NCBI GenBank assembly: GCA_963763305.1
Contig: CAVXNP010000001.1
Span: 1,054,001 to 1,118,000 of the forward strand
Reading direction: 5' to 3'
Origin: CAVXNP01 sp963763305
Lineage (GTDB): Bacteria > Pseudomonadota > Gammaproteobacteria > Xanthomonadales > Rhodanobacteraceae
DNA length: 64,000 nt
In this document: positions 44,760 to 56,400 of the stretch, one piece after another
Layout of the letters: each line of letters begins with the position of its first letter
Position numbering within the stretch: position 1 is the stretch's first letter
The notes under the pieces: generated by a model
What the model was told of the DNA's origin: nothing
Databases searched by the model: none
Seen by the model: only the letters and a program-made list of their open reading frames with translations
Program-made: the position numbers and the translations under genes

Positions 44760-45460
44760 TCAGCGCCAGCTCACACGCGTAGTGGTGCGCCCAAGTGCCT
44801 GCTCCACCCGCTTGCACAGCTTTGGCGTGGCGTTGACCAGCACCGCCTCGGCCGCTCCCTTGAGCATGGGGATGTCGTACACCGAATCGCCGTAGGCTAT
44901 GTCCCAGCGCTCGATACCTTGTCCGGCCAGCGATCGCAGCTTGGCATGCCCGATGTTGTGCAGACGCACGCGCATGCCCAGGCGGCCCGGCGCCAGCGCG
45001 GAGGCCAGCACTTCCACCTGGCCCAGCCCCAACTGGTCGAGCAGCCGCGTTACCAGCAGGCTGCTCGCATCCGGTCACCACGATCACCCGGTCGCCGGCC
45101 GCCTGGTGCCGTCGCAGCGCCTGCAGCCCGTCGCGGCAGAACTGGCCCGGACGACGCGCCAACGGATCGGCGAACGCCTCCATCACGGCGCGGTAGCGCG
45201 CCTCATCCAGCCCCGCCAGACCCAGATGCACCAGGCTGCGCAGCGGCAGGGCTCGCGAGAAAGGCCACCGCAGCAGCAGCCACGGCGATATCAGCAGCGC
45301 CAGCAGCTTGCGCGGCAACGCTGCATAACGGTGGCGGATGAACAAGGCGAATGCGTCGCCATGCATCAGCACTCCATCAAAATCGAACAGCACCGTGCGC
45401 GGCGCCTGCCCGGCCACGGCCGGTGCGTCGGGCGAGCCCGCCCGATTCCTCGCTTGCCAT
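44760..45460 (-). CDS. HAD superfamily phosphatase (SerB-like, HAD-IB), frame broken
   Basis: Motif I is L-F-D-F-D-G-V-L, with T-G-A-S-S (motif II) and Y-G-D-S-V-Y-D (motif IV). About 232 residues after removing one base near 45069 (minus-strand insertion between T-G and A-S-S) and one between the ATG at 45460 and motif I. Several buried hydrophobic residues (L-L-A-L-L-I-S-P-W) follow motif I, in the cap. Substrate unknown. The start is unsure: the frame runs in from trpC with no stop, so an internal GTG near motif I is also possible. Confidence 0.75.
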
Positions 45461-45464
45461 CGGC

Positions 45465-46268
45465 TCAGTCCAGTGACGAACAGCCGCTTCAGCGCGGCGC
45501 CAGGGTCGTCCGCGCGCATGAAGGTCTCGCCGACCAGGAAGGCATCGATGCCTGCCTCGCGCAGGCGCTCGACGTCCGCCGGCGAGCGGATGCCGCACTC
45601 GGTGACCAGGATCCGGCCCAGGGCGACCAGATCGAGCAGGTCGATCGAGGTATCGAGTGAAGGTCTGGAAGGTCCGCAGGTTGCGGTTGTTGACGCCGAT
45701 CAGTGGCGCCGGCAGCGCCAACGCGCGATCCAGTTCCTCCACGTCGTGCACTTCGCACCAGCACGTCCATGTCCAGCTCCGCGGCCAGCAGCGACAGTTC
45801 CAGCAGGCGCGCGTCGTCCAGCGCCGCGACGATCAGCAGGATGCAGTCGGCGCCGATCACCCGCGGTCTCGTAAACCTGGTACGGATCGACGATGAAGTC
45901 CTTGCGCAGCACCGGCAGCGAGCACGCCGCGCGCGCGCCTGCTGCAGGTACGCCTCGCTGCCCTGGAAGAAGTCCCGGTCGGTCAGCACCGACAGGCAGG
46001 CCGCGCCGGCCGCCTGCGTAGCTGCGCGCGATGTCGGCCGGCTGGAAGTCGTCGCGGATCACGCCCTTGCTGGGGCTGGCCTTCTTGACCTCGGCGATGA
46101 CCGCCGGGCGGCCGGCGTCGATGCTGGCCTCGATCGCCGCGGCGAAACCGCGCGTGCGCGGCAGGTCGGCGCAGCGCGCGGCCAGAGCTCGGCCAGCGGC
46201 AGCGCCGCGCTCGCGCTCGGCGATTTCCTCGGTCTTGCGGGCAGGATGCGTTGCAGGATGTCGGACAT
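45465..46268 (-). CDS. trpC: Indole-3-glycerol phosphate synthase, frame broken
   Basis: Fourth step-pair enzyme of tryptophan synthesis. Recognisable in pieces: M-S-D-I-L-Q-R-I, A-E-V-K-K-A-S-P-S-K-G, L-S-V-L-T-D, L-R-K-D-F-I-V-D-P-Y-Q-V-Y-E, I-G-V-N-N-R-N-L-R-T-F and A-F-L-V-G-E-T-F-M-R. About seven indels: one net -1 near 46240, a 2-bp expansion in a CG run near 45930, and net +1 events near 46017, 45864, 45755, 45658 and the C-terminus. Corrected length is about 265 residues. All catalytic segments are retained. Confidence 0.9.
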
Positions 46269-46348
46269 GAGCGCAATCGGAACAGGCGGGGCGATCGGGT
46301 GAAAGCTTAACGGTGCACAGCGCCAGTGGCGCAACCCGAGCAGCCTGG

Positions 46349-47387
46349 CTAACGCCGCGTCGCGGCGACGAACTCCTCCATCTTGGCCAGCGCGTCGCCT
46401 GCTCGCGATCGCCTTGCGCGCCCGCTCGATGCCCTCGGCGATGTCGCCGCGCACGCCGGCCACGTACAGCGCCGCGCCGGCGTTGAGGCAGACGATGTCG
46501 CGCGCCACGCCCGGCCTGCCCGCCTGCAGAGCCTGCAGCAGCATGCGCCATCGATGCGTCCGCGTCCTCCACCCGCAGGTTGCGGCTGGAGGCCATCGCC
46601 AGGCCGAAGTCCTCCGGCTCGATCTCGTATTCGCGGATCTGCGCCGTCGCGCAGCTCGCCCACCAGCGTGGCCGCGCCCAGCGAGATCTCGTCCATGCCG
46701 TCGCGGCCCGCACACCACCATCGCGCTGCTCGGCGCCCAGGCGCTCGCAGCACGCGCACCTGGATGCCGACCAGGTCCGCGATGGAACACGCCCATCAGG
46801 ATGTTCGGCGCGCCGGCCGGGTTGGTCAGCGGCCCGAGGATGTTGAACAGCGTGCGCACGCCCATTTCCTTGCGCACCGGCGCCACCGCCTTCATCGCCG
46901 GATGGTGGTTGGGCGCGAACATGAAGCCGATGCCGGTCTGCGTCCATGCACTCGGCGACCTGCTTCGGCGTCAGGTCGATGTGCGCGCCCAGCGCCTCCA
47001 GCACGTCGGCGCTGCCGGACTTGGACGACACGCTGCGCCCGCCGTGCTTGGCCACCTTGCGCGCCCGCCGCCGCGGCCACGAACATCGCGGCGGTGGAGA
47101 TGTTGAAGCTGCGAGGCGCCGTCGCCGCCGGTGCCGACGATGTCGACCAGGTGCTCGTGCGCCGCGCGCCGGCACCGGCGTGGCCAACTCGCGCATCACC
47201 CGCGCCGCGCCGGTGATCTCGCCGATGGTCTCCTTCTTCACGCGCAGGCCGGTGATGATCGCCGCGGTCATCAGCGGGCTGACCTCGCCGCGCCATGATC
47301 TGGCGCATCAGGTCGATCATCTCGTCGTGGAAGATCTCGCGATGCTCGATGGTGCGTTGCAGCGCCTCGCTGCGCGGTGAATGGCAT
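46349..47387 (-). CDS. trpD: Anthranilate phosphoribosyltransferase, frame broken
   Basis: Transfers the phosphoribosyl group to anthranilate. Pieces in three frames give V-G-T-G-G-D-G, F-N-I-S-T-A-A-M-F-V-A-A, K-H-G-G-R-S-V-S-S-K-S-G-S-A-D, L-F-N-I-L-G-P-L-T-N-P and G-R-D-G-M-D-E-I-S. Thirteen net +1 breaks are inferred between 46400 and 47366; removing thirteen bases gives exactly 342 codons, the normal family length. ATG 47387 overlaps no stop of trpG in the raw sequence. Confidence 0.92.
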
Positions 47388-47431
47388 GATCGTGAACTCG
47401 CGCTCGATGTCAGGCCGGCCTTCGGCAGCGG

Positions 47432-48011
47432 CTAGCCCGAGGAAATTGCGCAGCAGGTCGTGGCCGTGCTGGGTCAGGATCGACTCGGGATGGAACTGCA
47501 CGCCCTCGACCGGCAGCGTCTTGTGGCGCAGGCCCATGATCTCGTCCAGGCTGCCGTCCGGGTGCTCGGTCCAGGCGGTCACCTCCAGGCAGTCGGGCAG
47601 CGATGTCCTGCTGCCACCACCAGCGAATGGTAGCGCGTGGCCTCGAACGGGTCCGGCAGGCCGGCGAACACGCCCTGGCCGCGGTGGCGCACCGGCGAGG
47701 TCTTGCCGTGCATGATCTGCTTGGCGCGGACCACCTTGCCGCCGAAGGCCTGGCCGATCGCCTGGTGGCCCAGGCACACGCCGAAGATCGGCACCTGCGC
47801 CGCCCAGCTGCTCGATCAGCGCCAGCGACACGCCGGCGTCGTCGGGCGTGCCCGGCCCCGGCGAGATCATGATGTGCGACGGCTTCAGCGCGCGGATGCC
47901 GGCCACGTCCAGCGCGTCGTTGCGCACCACCTTCACCTCCTGCCCCAGCTCGCCCAGGTACTGCACCAGGTTGAAGGTGAAACTGTCGTAGTTGTCGATC
48001 ATCAGCAGCAT
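47432..48011 (-). CDS. trpG: Anthranilate synthase component II (glutamine amidotransferase), frame broken
   Basis: Class I amidotransferase: L-L-M-I-D-N-Y-D-S-F-T-F-N, I-S-P-G-P-G-T-P, the nucleophile Cys in F-G-V-C-L-G-H-Q, and V-Q-F-H-P-E-S-I with the His/Glu of the triad. Breaks near 47805 and two near 47605; a fourth indel before a TAG at 47432-47434 would give 191 residues, the usual size. In the raw sequence the last frame runs into trpD. It supplies ammonia to TrpE, encoded 9.7 kb upstream. Confidence 0.9.
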
Positions 48012-48113
48012 GCGCGTTCTCTCGAGTTCCCTGGCGCGGGGTCGTGCAGCGACGCCCGCCAGGTGACGGGTTGTCCGGTGTGATTGTAGCCGCGTCGACC
48101 GCCGGTGGCCGCC

Positions 48114-49910
48114 TCAGTCGGTGGCGGCCGCGCGCAGCCGTTCCGCCAACCCTCCGACCCGTTGCACCGGCTGCGCCAGCGCCGCTGCCACGGACGCCGG
48201 CGTGCCCCACAGTTCGACCTGGCGCCGGGCGCGCGACAGGCCGGTGTAGAGCAGCTGGCGCGACAGCAGCCGGTGCTGCGGGTCCGGTGGCAGCAGCACC
48301 GCGGCCAGGTCGTATTCGGAACCCTGGCTCTTGTGCACGGTGATGGCGAAGCCGCCTTCGTGCGGCGGCAAGGTACCCGGCGCGAAGCTGCGCGCGCTGA
48401 CCTCGCCGTTCTCGTCCACTGTCTCGAACCATACCCGCAGCGAGCCGTCCGCCTCGGCCAGGCACAGACCGACGTCGCCGTTGTACAGCCGTGCGGCGTA
48501 GTCATTGCGGGTGACCAGTACCGCGCGGCCGGCGTACCACACGCGATCCGGAGACTCCTGCCAGGCCTGCTTGAGCCGCTGCTCGATCCACGCATTGATC
48601 GCGAGCGCGCCGAACCCGTCCTCGCGCAGGGCCGACAGCAACTGCCGTCGCGCCAGCGCCTGCAGCGCCTGTACTGCCACCATCGCCCGGGCCGACGTCG
48701 CAGCTTCGGTGCGTGGCGGCACTACCGGACGGATCGGCAACTGCGCCAGCGACTCGCACCAGCCGGCAAGCGCGCGACGCAGCCCTTCGCCATCGGCGAC
48801 CTCGCGCCAGCGCGCGTCCCCGCCGGCTGCATCGACCGCCTCGCGCAGAGCGGCACCGTCACCCTGGCGCACCGCCTGGTTGATCGGCACCAGCTGGCGC
48901 TCGGCGCGGAAGCTGTGTTCCAGTCGCACGATATCGGGGGCGCCCTGTCCCTCCAGTGCGCCAACCAGGTCCATCAGTACCGAGCCGGCGGCCACCGAGG
49001 TGAGCTGGTCGGCATCGCCGACCAGGATCAGCGTGGCATCGGGGCGCACCGCGTCCAGCAGCGCGCGCAGCATGGCCAGGTCGACCATCGAAGCCTCATC
49101 CACCACCACGATGTCAGCCGCGATCGGGTGGCTGGCGTCGCGGGTGAACCGGTTGCGCCGCGGGTCGAAGCCGAGCAGGCGATGCAGGGTCAGGGCCTCG
49201 GTATCGGGGATGGCCGCCAGTTGCGGTGTCCACGAGTCGTCCAGCTGCGCGGCCAGCGCCCGCTTGCCTTGCCGCAGCGACTGCACCAGCCGCTGCGCGG
49301 CCTTGCCGGTGGGCGCGCCCACCAGGATCGTCGGGCTCGCCGTTCCCGCCTGTCGCTGCAGTGCCAGCAGCATGCGCAACACGGTGGTGGTCTTGCCGGT
49401 GCCGGGCCCGCCGGTCAGCACGAACAGCTTGCGTCCGGCGACCGCTGCCACCGCCTCGCGCTGGCGTAGCACCGCGTCGGAGCGTTCGCCCTGGAACAGC
49501 ACGTCCAGCAGTGCCTGGTCCACGCCCGACCCGGTCGCCGCCGCGCGACGCTGGCGCACCCGCGCCGCAACCACCGCCTCGTGCCGGTGGTTGCGCCACA
49601 GGTAGAAGCGACCGTTGACGTCGAGCACGAACGGCGACGGCGTACTGCCGTCGCTGACCAGCGCCTCGGCGCGCAGCGCGACGAGCGCGTCGTCATCCAG
49701 CAGCGGCATGCCGTGACGGCCAGCCTCCGCGCCGGCCAGCGGCAGCGCGGTGTCACCCTCGCCGTCGGCGAAGCTGGCCCAGGCGGCCACGCGTGCCAGC
49801 AGCGGCGAACCACCGTGCCCAAGCGTCCAGCGCAGTAGCGCGCGGTCGAGCGGGCGCCACGGCGTGTCCGCCAGTTCCAGTGGCGAGGCTGCGAAGCGAT
49901 AGGCACTCAT
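48114..49910 (-). CDS. recD: Exodeoxyribonuclease V alpha subunit RecD
   Basis: 598 residues (E. coli 608). 5'-3' helicase subunit of RecBCD. Walker A T-G-G-P-G-T-G-K-T-T, Walker B V-V-D-E-A-S-M-V-D, D-A-D-Q-L, and C-terminal T-V-H-K-S-Q-G-S-E-Y and Y-T-G-L-S-R-A-R are all intact. ATGA overlap with the recB stop. 102 bp upstream of trpG on the same strand. Confidence 0.96.
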   Translation of the reverse strand: MSAYRFAASPLELADTPWRPLDRALLRWTLGHGGSPLLARVAAWASFADGEGDTALPLAGAEAGRHGMPLLDDDALVALRAEALVSDGSTPSPFVLDVNGRFYLWRNHRHEAVVAARVRQRRAAATGSGVDQALLDVLFQGERSDAVLRQREAVAAVAGRKLFVLTGGPGTGKTTTVLRMLLALQRQAGTASPTILVGAPTGKAAQRLVQSLRQGKRALAAQLDDSWTPQLAAIPDTEALTLHRLLGFDPRRNRFTRDASHPIAADIVVVDEASMVDLAMLRALLDAVRPDATLILVGDADQLTSVAAGSVLMDLVGALEGQGAPDIVRLEHSFRAERQLVPINQAVRQGDGAALREAVDAAGGDARWREVADGEGLRRALAGWCESLAQLPIRPVVPPRTEAATSARAMVAVQALQALARRQLLSALREDGFGALAINAWIEQRLKQAWQESPDRVWYAGRAVLVTRNDYAARLYNGDVGLCLAEADGSLRVWFETVDENGEVSARSFAPGTLPPHEGGFAITVHKSQGSEYDLAAVLLPPDPQHRLLSRQLLYTGLSRARRQVELWGTPASVAAALAQPVQRVGGLAERLRAAATD

Positions 49911-52900
49911 GCGGTCACCTCCGGCGCAGCACCGGCCAGCGCGGCGTCCGCCGCGGCAACCAGGGCGTCGTCGAAGCGATGCCGCCAGATGCCCGCTTCG
50001 GGTGCCAGCCCCACCGCGCGCACGAACAGGTAGATCGCCTCGCCCAGGTGTTCGGCACGGCGATAGCCCGGCAAGCGCTGGCGCAACATGCGGTCCACCG
50101 CCACGGTGTAGAGCAGCGCCTGGAAGCGGTATTGGTGGCTGTCCATCGCCGCGTCCAGAACGGCCGGCATGTAGCCCTCCAGACCATCGCCCAGGTAATT
50201 GCTCTTGTAGTCGAGCACGCAATAGCGGCCATCGTGTTCGACGATCAGGTCGATCTTGCCGGTCATCCGGCCGCGCAGCTGGTTGATGGTGGTGAACGGC
50301 ACCAGTGACGGCTCGCCATGGCGCGCACAGGCCTGGCGCAACACGGCCACCGAGGCCTCGTCGAGCACGTAGTGGAATTCCATCTCGGCCAGCTGACGCG
50401 CTGGCGGCAGGCTGCCAAGCGTGAGCCCGGGCAGCAGCGGCGCGTCCAGGTTGGCCTGCAGCCGCTGCGCCAGCCGCTGAATCACCGCGTCGCGCTCGCG
50501 CTCCTCGATCGGCACGCCGAACTCGCGCAGCTCGCGGTCGATCAGGTCGAGCTGACGGGCCATCGGCTCGCCGATCACCCGGTGCTCGAACATCGCATGC
50601 AGCGCATTGCCGATGTCGGCACCGCGGATCGGCGCCAGCGCGGCCAGCTCCGGATGGACCGGCGCCGGTATCGGCGCCACCGCGTCGAGCCCCTCGTCGA
50701 CGGCATCGCTGGCAGGTGATTCGTCGCTGGCGGCGGAATCCTCCAGCGTGCCGGCATGAGCGCCCCGGACGAGCGTGGAAAAGCTGTAGACGCGGGCATC
50801 CGGGTGCGCTGGCGGCAGCGGCAGGACCGCACGCACCGGCTGCCCGGGCTCGTCGGTGAACCGCCGCCCGGCCTGCCACGGCCAGCCGTCATCGAACCAG
50901 GCCAGTTGTGGCGCGTCGGTCGCCAGATCCAGGCCAGCGGCGAGATGCGCCTGCAGCCGCTCGATCGACACATCCAGCGGCGCGCGCACCGGATCCTCCG
51001 CGGGCTTTTTGCCGTTGGCCTGCGCCGGACGGTCCGGCGGCAGCACATAGACGTGGCAGGCGTGGACGGCGCGGGTGAGCGCCACGTACAGCACGCGGAA
51101 ACGCTCGTCCTGGCCTTCGCGGTCGTATTGCGCCTTGGCCGCCTTGCCGAAGCCGATCACCCGCTTCCCGCACAAGGACTCGTCGATCACCGGGATGGTG
51201 TCCATGCCGCTGCGGCAGTGGTCCCACATCAGGGGCAGGAACACGATCGGAAACTCCAGCCCCTTGCTGGCGTGCAGCGTCATCAGGCGCACCCGGTGCG
51301 CGTCCGACTCGATCCGCAGCTGTTGTTCGTCGGCTGCGTCGCCGCCGGGTGCTTCGCCGTCGCGCTGGCGGGCAAACCAGGCCAGCAGCTGTTCATTGCC
51401 GGGCATCTGCTCGGATTGCGCCTGCAGCAGCTCGCCCAGGTGGCGCAGGTCGGTGAGCATCCGCTCGCCGTCCTCGCCAGCCAGCAGCATCGGGGCGGCG
51501 CGATCGATCAACGCGCGCACCACCGCCAACACGCCTTCGCGCTGCCAGCGCAGCCGCCATTGCTGGAACTGCTGCTCGTACTCCAGCCACGCCTCCGGTT
51601 GCTCGCGCAACGCCTTGAGTGCGCCGAACGACATGCCGTACAGCCGGGTGGCCAGCGCCGCGCGCACGGCGCCTTCGTCGCTGGCGTGGTCGATGGCGTA
51701 CAGCACGATCTGCAGCTCGCGAGCCACGTCCAGCGCGAACACGCTGGAGCGACCGGCACCGACGCAGGGCACGCCATGGCGCTGCAGCAGCACGCGCAGG
51801 TCGACCACGTCCTGATTGCCCGGCAGCAGCACGGCAATGTCGCCAGGCCGCACCGGCGCCTCGCCGATGCGGTGCCGGCCCGACTGCAACAGTTCGGCAA
51901 TCTGCCGCGCGCACGCGGCCAACGCATCGCGCGAGCGCGCCGGCACGCTGGCCGGATACTGCGTGTTCAGGTGCAGCTGCAGCGGCTGCGCCAGCGGTTC
52001 GCCATCGACGCGGTAAACCTCGCCATCGCGGCGACCGCTGGCGCGCACCGGCTCGTAGCGGATCGGGCCGTCGTCGGCGGCGCTCAGCACCGGGCCTGCC
52101 GCGTCGTAGAACTGGTTCAGCGCGGCCACCAGCGCGCGCGAGGAACGGAAGTTGGTATCCAGCCGCAGCACCTGGTCGGCGGCGGCTGCCGCTCGCAGGT
52201 AGGTCTGGATGTCGCCGCCGCGGAAGCGGTAGATCGCCTGCTTGGGGTCGCCGATCATCACCAGCCGGCCGCGGGCGGCGCCACCCGCGTCACTGTAGAT
52301 CGCGCGCAGGATGTCGTACTGCTGGCCGTCGGTGTCCTGGAACTCGTCCACCAGCGCCACCGGCCAGGCCGCGTGCAGCCGATCGGCGAGGATCCGGTCG
52401 GGGCGCTGCAGCGCGCAACCGACACGGTCGATCAGCTCGTCGAAGGTCAGCTGGCCGCGGGCGGCCAGGCGCAGCTGGCGCCAGGCGCGCACCTGGTCGA
52501 GCCAGGCGGTCCAGGCCTGCACGTGGGCCGCCTGGGCGGCGTACTCCAGCAGGCGCCCGGCGCGCACCGCGAACGTCAGCAGCTGTTGCGTTCCGGCCCG
52601 CTCGAACGCCTGCGGCTGCAACTGCTCGGCCGCCATGCTTTCGGCGGCGATCAGGTTGGCCAGGACCGAGGCCTTGGGCAATGCGTCGCGCTGCCGCAGC
52701 CAGCCGGCCAGTGCCAGCAGCGCGTTCTTCAGTGCGGTCTTGCGTGGCAGGAAGTGCGACTTCTCCGCGGCAAAGCTTTCCAGCATGTCCGCGTGCGCGG
52801 TCGGCAGTGCAGCGTCAAGCTGTTCGCCGTCCGGCGCCCACAAGGCCACCCCCGGCTGCAGGTAGGCCTTGAGCAGCCGGCGCAGCGCGGCCAGCGACGG

Positions 52901-53465
52901 CGGGGCCGCCGGAAATGCCTGCTCGCCCTGCTGCAACTGGCGCCACAAGTCGGCCGACCACTCGTCCAGCAAGCGCCTCGGACGAGACCATTTCGCCCAG
53001 CTGGAAGCCGCTGCCGCTCTCGAACGGATAGTCGCCAAGCACGCGCCGGCACAGGCTATGGAGGGTGCCGACCGGAGCCATGTCGAGCTCGGCCTTGGCC
53101 AGCTGCAGGCGCAGCCGGTCGCGCTGCGCCTGCGCGTCGCTGCTCCAGCGCGCCAGCAGCCAGGCCAGGTCCGGTGCCTCCGCCTGGCGGCGCTCTCCGG
53201 CCAGCCATGCTTCCGCGGCCATCTCGCCCCACACCAGCTTGCCGCGCAGCCGCTCGCGCAGCTCCTGTGCGGCCGCGTCGGTGAAGGTGGTGACGATGAC
53301 CTGGCGCGGACTCAGGCCCTGTTCGAGCAACAGGCGCAGGTACAGCACCGCGATGGTCCAGGTCTTGCCGGTGCCGGCGCTGGCCTCGATCAGCGTGCGA
53401 CCGTCGCCGGCCAGGTCCAGCCCGGCCCAGTCCAGCGCGGGTGCGTGTTCGGCGGTGCCGCTCAT
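49907..53465 (-). CDS. recB: Exodeoxyribonuclease V beta subunit RecB, one frame break
   Basis: 3'-5' helicase and nuclease of RecBCD. Walker A E-A-S-A-G-T-G-K-T-W-T near the N-terminus, helicase motifs L-V-D-E-F-Q-D-T-D and I-G-D-P-K-Q-A-I-Y-R-F-R-G-G-D, and the C-terminal nuclease motif V-L-D-Y-K-S-N. One extra base near 52977 (E-A-L becomes E-A-L-A-G) shifts the frame about 160 codons in; removal gives about 1185 residues (E. coli 1180). Overlaps recC and recD by four bases each. Confidence 0.95.
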
Positions 53466-56400
53466 GCGGATACCTGCAGCAGCGTGGCCGGGTCGATCAG
53501 CACCGCCAGATCGCGCGCCAGTGACTGCAGCGCCACGTGGTCGGCCTGCCCGGCGTGGAAGTTCGCCTCGCCCGCCAGCAGGCGTGCGTAGCCGGGCGCG
53601 TAGTCGCGCTCGCCAGTGTTGAAGCCGCCCTCCCAGGCCAGCCGCGCGGCATCGTCCTTCTCGTCCAGCGCGGCCCAGCTGGTGCGCGGAAAGTAGCGGC
53701 CGGGGCGCTGCTGCGCCTGCTGCCAGATCGCCAGCAGCGCCTCCACGCGGTCGGCCAATGCATCGCGCATGGCGTCGGCGGCAGCCAGGTCGTCCGCGGC
53801 GAAGTGCGCTTCCAGCGCGTCGGCCCAGGCGTGGAAGGGAGCCTCGACCTCGGCGCCGTCGTCGGCGGTGAGCACGCCCACGCGCACCGGCACGGCCGGA
53901 TCGGCGGCCAACCGCAGCAGCGCCCACTCCAGGAACAGCGGCACACGCTCGCGGAAAGTCAGCTCGCTGGTCTGTTTGCCCGGCCAGGCCTCGAACACCC
54001 ACAGCGCCTGGCCAGTGGTGAACACGCGCTCCAGCGTGCCTTCCACCCGTGCCTCCCCAATCGGCAGCGACAGCGCGAGCGGCTGGCGCTGCGGGGGTGC
54101 GCCGGCAAACAGCAGGTGCATCCGGGCGGCATCGAGCAGCGCCTGCACCGCGCCGCGTTCGGCCGTCCAGGCGTCCACGCCCAGGCGGCCGCTGGGCAAT
54201 GCGCCACTGAGGCGCAGCCAGGCCGGCGCCTGCTCCGGCAGCACGAACACGCCACGCTCCAGTGCATCGAAGAACAGCCGCCTGGCGACCTGGTCCAGCG
54301 CGCTGAAGCCCGCCTGCAGGGGCTCGCGCTCCTGCAGGCGATCGTCGTCCAGCGCATCCAGCCGGATGTTGAGCTGCTGCGCCAGCACCTGCCGCGCCGG
54401 ATCGCGAAAGTACGCCTGCACGTCGCGCAGCGGGACTGGACCGGCGGGCATGTCTGCCCCGCCGTCCACCGCATCCAGGAACGGCAGCGCGGGTTCACCG
54501 CGCACCATGCCGGCGAAGCCCGCATCGAACGAGAACAGGCGCGGATCGCTGCCGTCGAAGTAGCGCGCGTCGAACGGCTGCAGCGGATGCCGGATGCGCC
54601 AGGGCCGTTGGATCACCCGGTCCTGGCCTTGCGGTAGCGGCTGCTCGTCGATATCCGGATCGGTACCGCGCAGGCCGGCCTGCTCGTCCAGCAGGCCGAG
54701 CAGCTCGGCCAGCGGCGCGGCCGGGTTGCGCGGCTTGCCGTCGCGCACGCCCTCGCCGAGGTAGGACAGGTGCAATACCTCGCGCGCGGCCATCACCGTT
54801 TCCAGGAACAGGTAGCGGTCGTCGTTGCGCACGTCGCGGTCGCCCAGCCGGCGGTGCCGCTGCATCAGGTCCAGCCCGGCGTCGCCCACCGTACGCGGGA
54901 ACTCGCCGTCGTTCAGGCCGAGCACCGCGATCACCCGGAACGGAATCGCACGCTGCGGGACCATGCCGCAGAAGGTGACCCCGCCGAGCAGGAAGCGCTG
55001 GCGCTCCGGCGCTGCGGCCAGGCGCTCGCGCAGCACCTCGCGCACCACCGGAAATTCCAGCAGCGGGTCGAGCCCGCAGTCGGCGGTCTCCACCTTGGTC
55101 GCCTGCAGGAAGCGGCGCAGCAGCGAGCGCGCCTCGACCGCCTCGTGGTCGCGCGGGTCGATCCGGAACAGGGTATCGAGCAGGCGCTCCAGCCGGGTGG
55201 CCCAGGCCGAGGCGGTGCGCGGCTCGGACGCGTCACGGTGCAGCTCGGCCAGCGCCAGCAGCAGCCGGTCCAGCGCCCCGAGTACCGCGGCCTGCGGGCC
55301 GTGCACGCCCTCCACCGGCCACACCTCGCCATCGGGCAGCGCCCAGCCGGCGCCGGTGTCGTCCATGCCTTCGTCGCCCAGCACGTAGCCGGCGAGCATC
55401 CGGTCCATGCCCCAGGCGAAGGTGTAGTCGTCGATGCCGGGCACGCCGAAACCTTCGCGGAAGGGCCCGTCCAGCGCCCAGGCGACGCGGCTCTGCCGCA
55501 GCCAGCGGGTCAGCGTGTCCAGCTCGCCCTGGTCCAGATTCAGGGCGCGCGCGACTTCCGGCACCTGCATCAGGTCCAGCAACTCGGGCGCGGTCAGGCG
55601 CGACTCCGGCACCGAGAGCAATCGGCTGAATGCATCCAGCATCGGATGCGTGCGCGCCACTGCCACGTCGGCCAGGTGGTAGGGCAGCGGGCCCTGGTGC
55701 CGGCCGGCCTCGCCGAACACTGCCGGCAGCAGGGGCACGTAGGCGGCGATGTCCGGCGCCATCACCACGATGTCCGAAGGCTTCAGGTCCGGCCGCTGGG
55801 CCAGCTCCATCAGCAGCGCGTCGCGCAGCACTTCCAGCTCGCGCAGGCGGGTGTGGCACAGGTGCACGCGCAGCGAGCGGTCGGCCAGCGCCGCGGCAGA
55901 ACCGTCGCGCAGCGGCACGATCAGGGCCGGGTCGAGCTGGCGCATGCTTTCCTGCAGGCGCTGCAGCAGGCCGTCACCCTCGCCCGGCAGCGGCGCCTCG
56001 TCCTGCCAGTGGCGCACGTCCATCGCGATCGCGTCGTCGAACGCCTGCAGGTTGAGCATGAAGTGCTGGCCCATGCGGCCCCAGCTGGCCAGCAGCGGAT
56101 GGCCCATCTGCAGGAATTCCTGCTCGGAGGCCTCGCTGAAATCCACCCGTCGCGCCTGTTCGCGCAGCTGCTCGCGCTCGCCGCGCAGGCCGGCCCAGTA
56201 GTCGCGGCACGGGTCGGGCACGTACAGCACCACCGGACGCACCTGTGCCACCGCCCGCAACAGCGCCAGTTCGGCCGGCGCCAGGTGACTGACCCCGAAG
56301 ATATGCAGCGGCTCATTGCTGGCCTGGCGCTGCGGCCGGCGGGACAGGTCGCGGACCAGTGCCTCGACCCGCTCGCCGCGGTGCGGCACGCCGATATCCG

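Noticed and set aside
42094..48011. Tryptophan, ubiquinone and spermidine genes as true pseudogenes
   Set aside because: Error type is uniform (net +1), motifs are untouched, and corrected lengths fit families exactly; sequence error is the simpler explanation.
50756..53284. 842-codon plus-strand frame opposite recB
   Set aside because: Antisense of conserved RecB sequence; no family resemblance.
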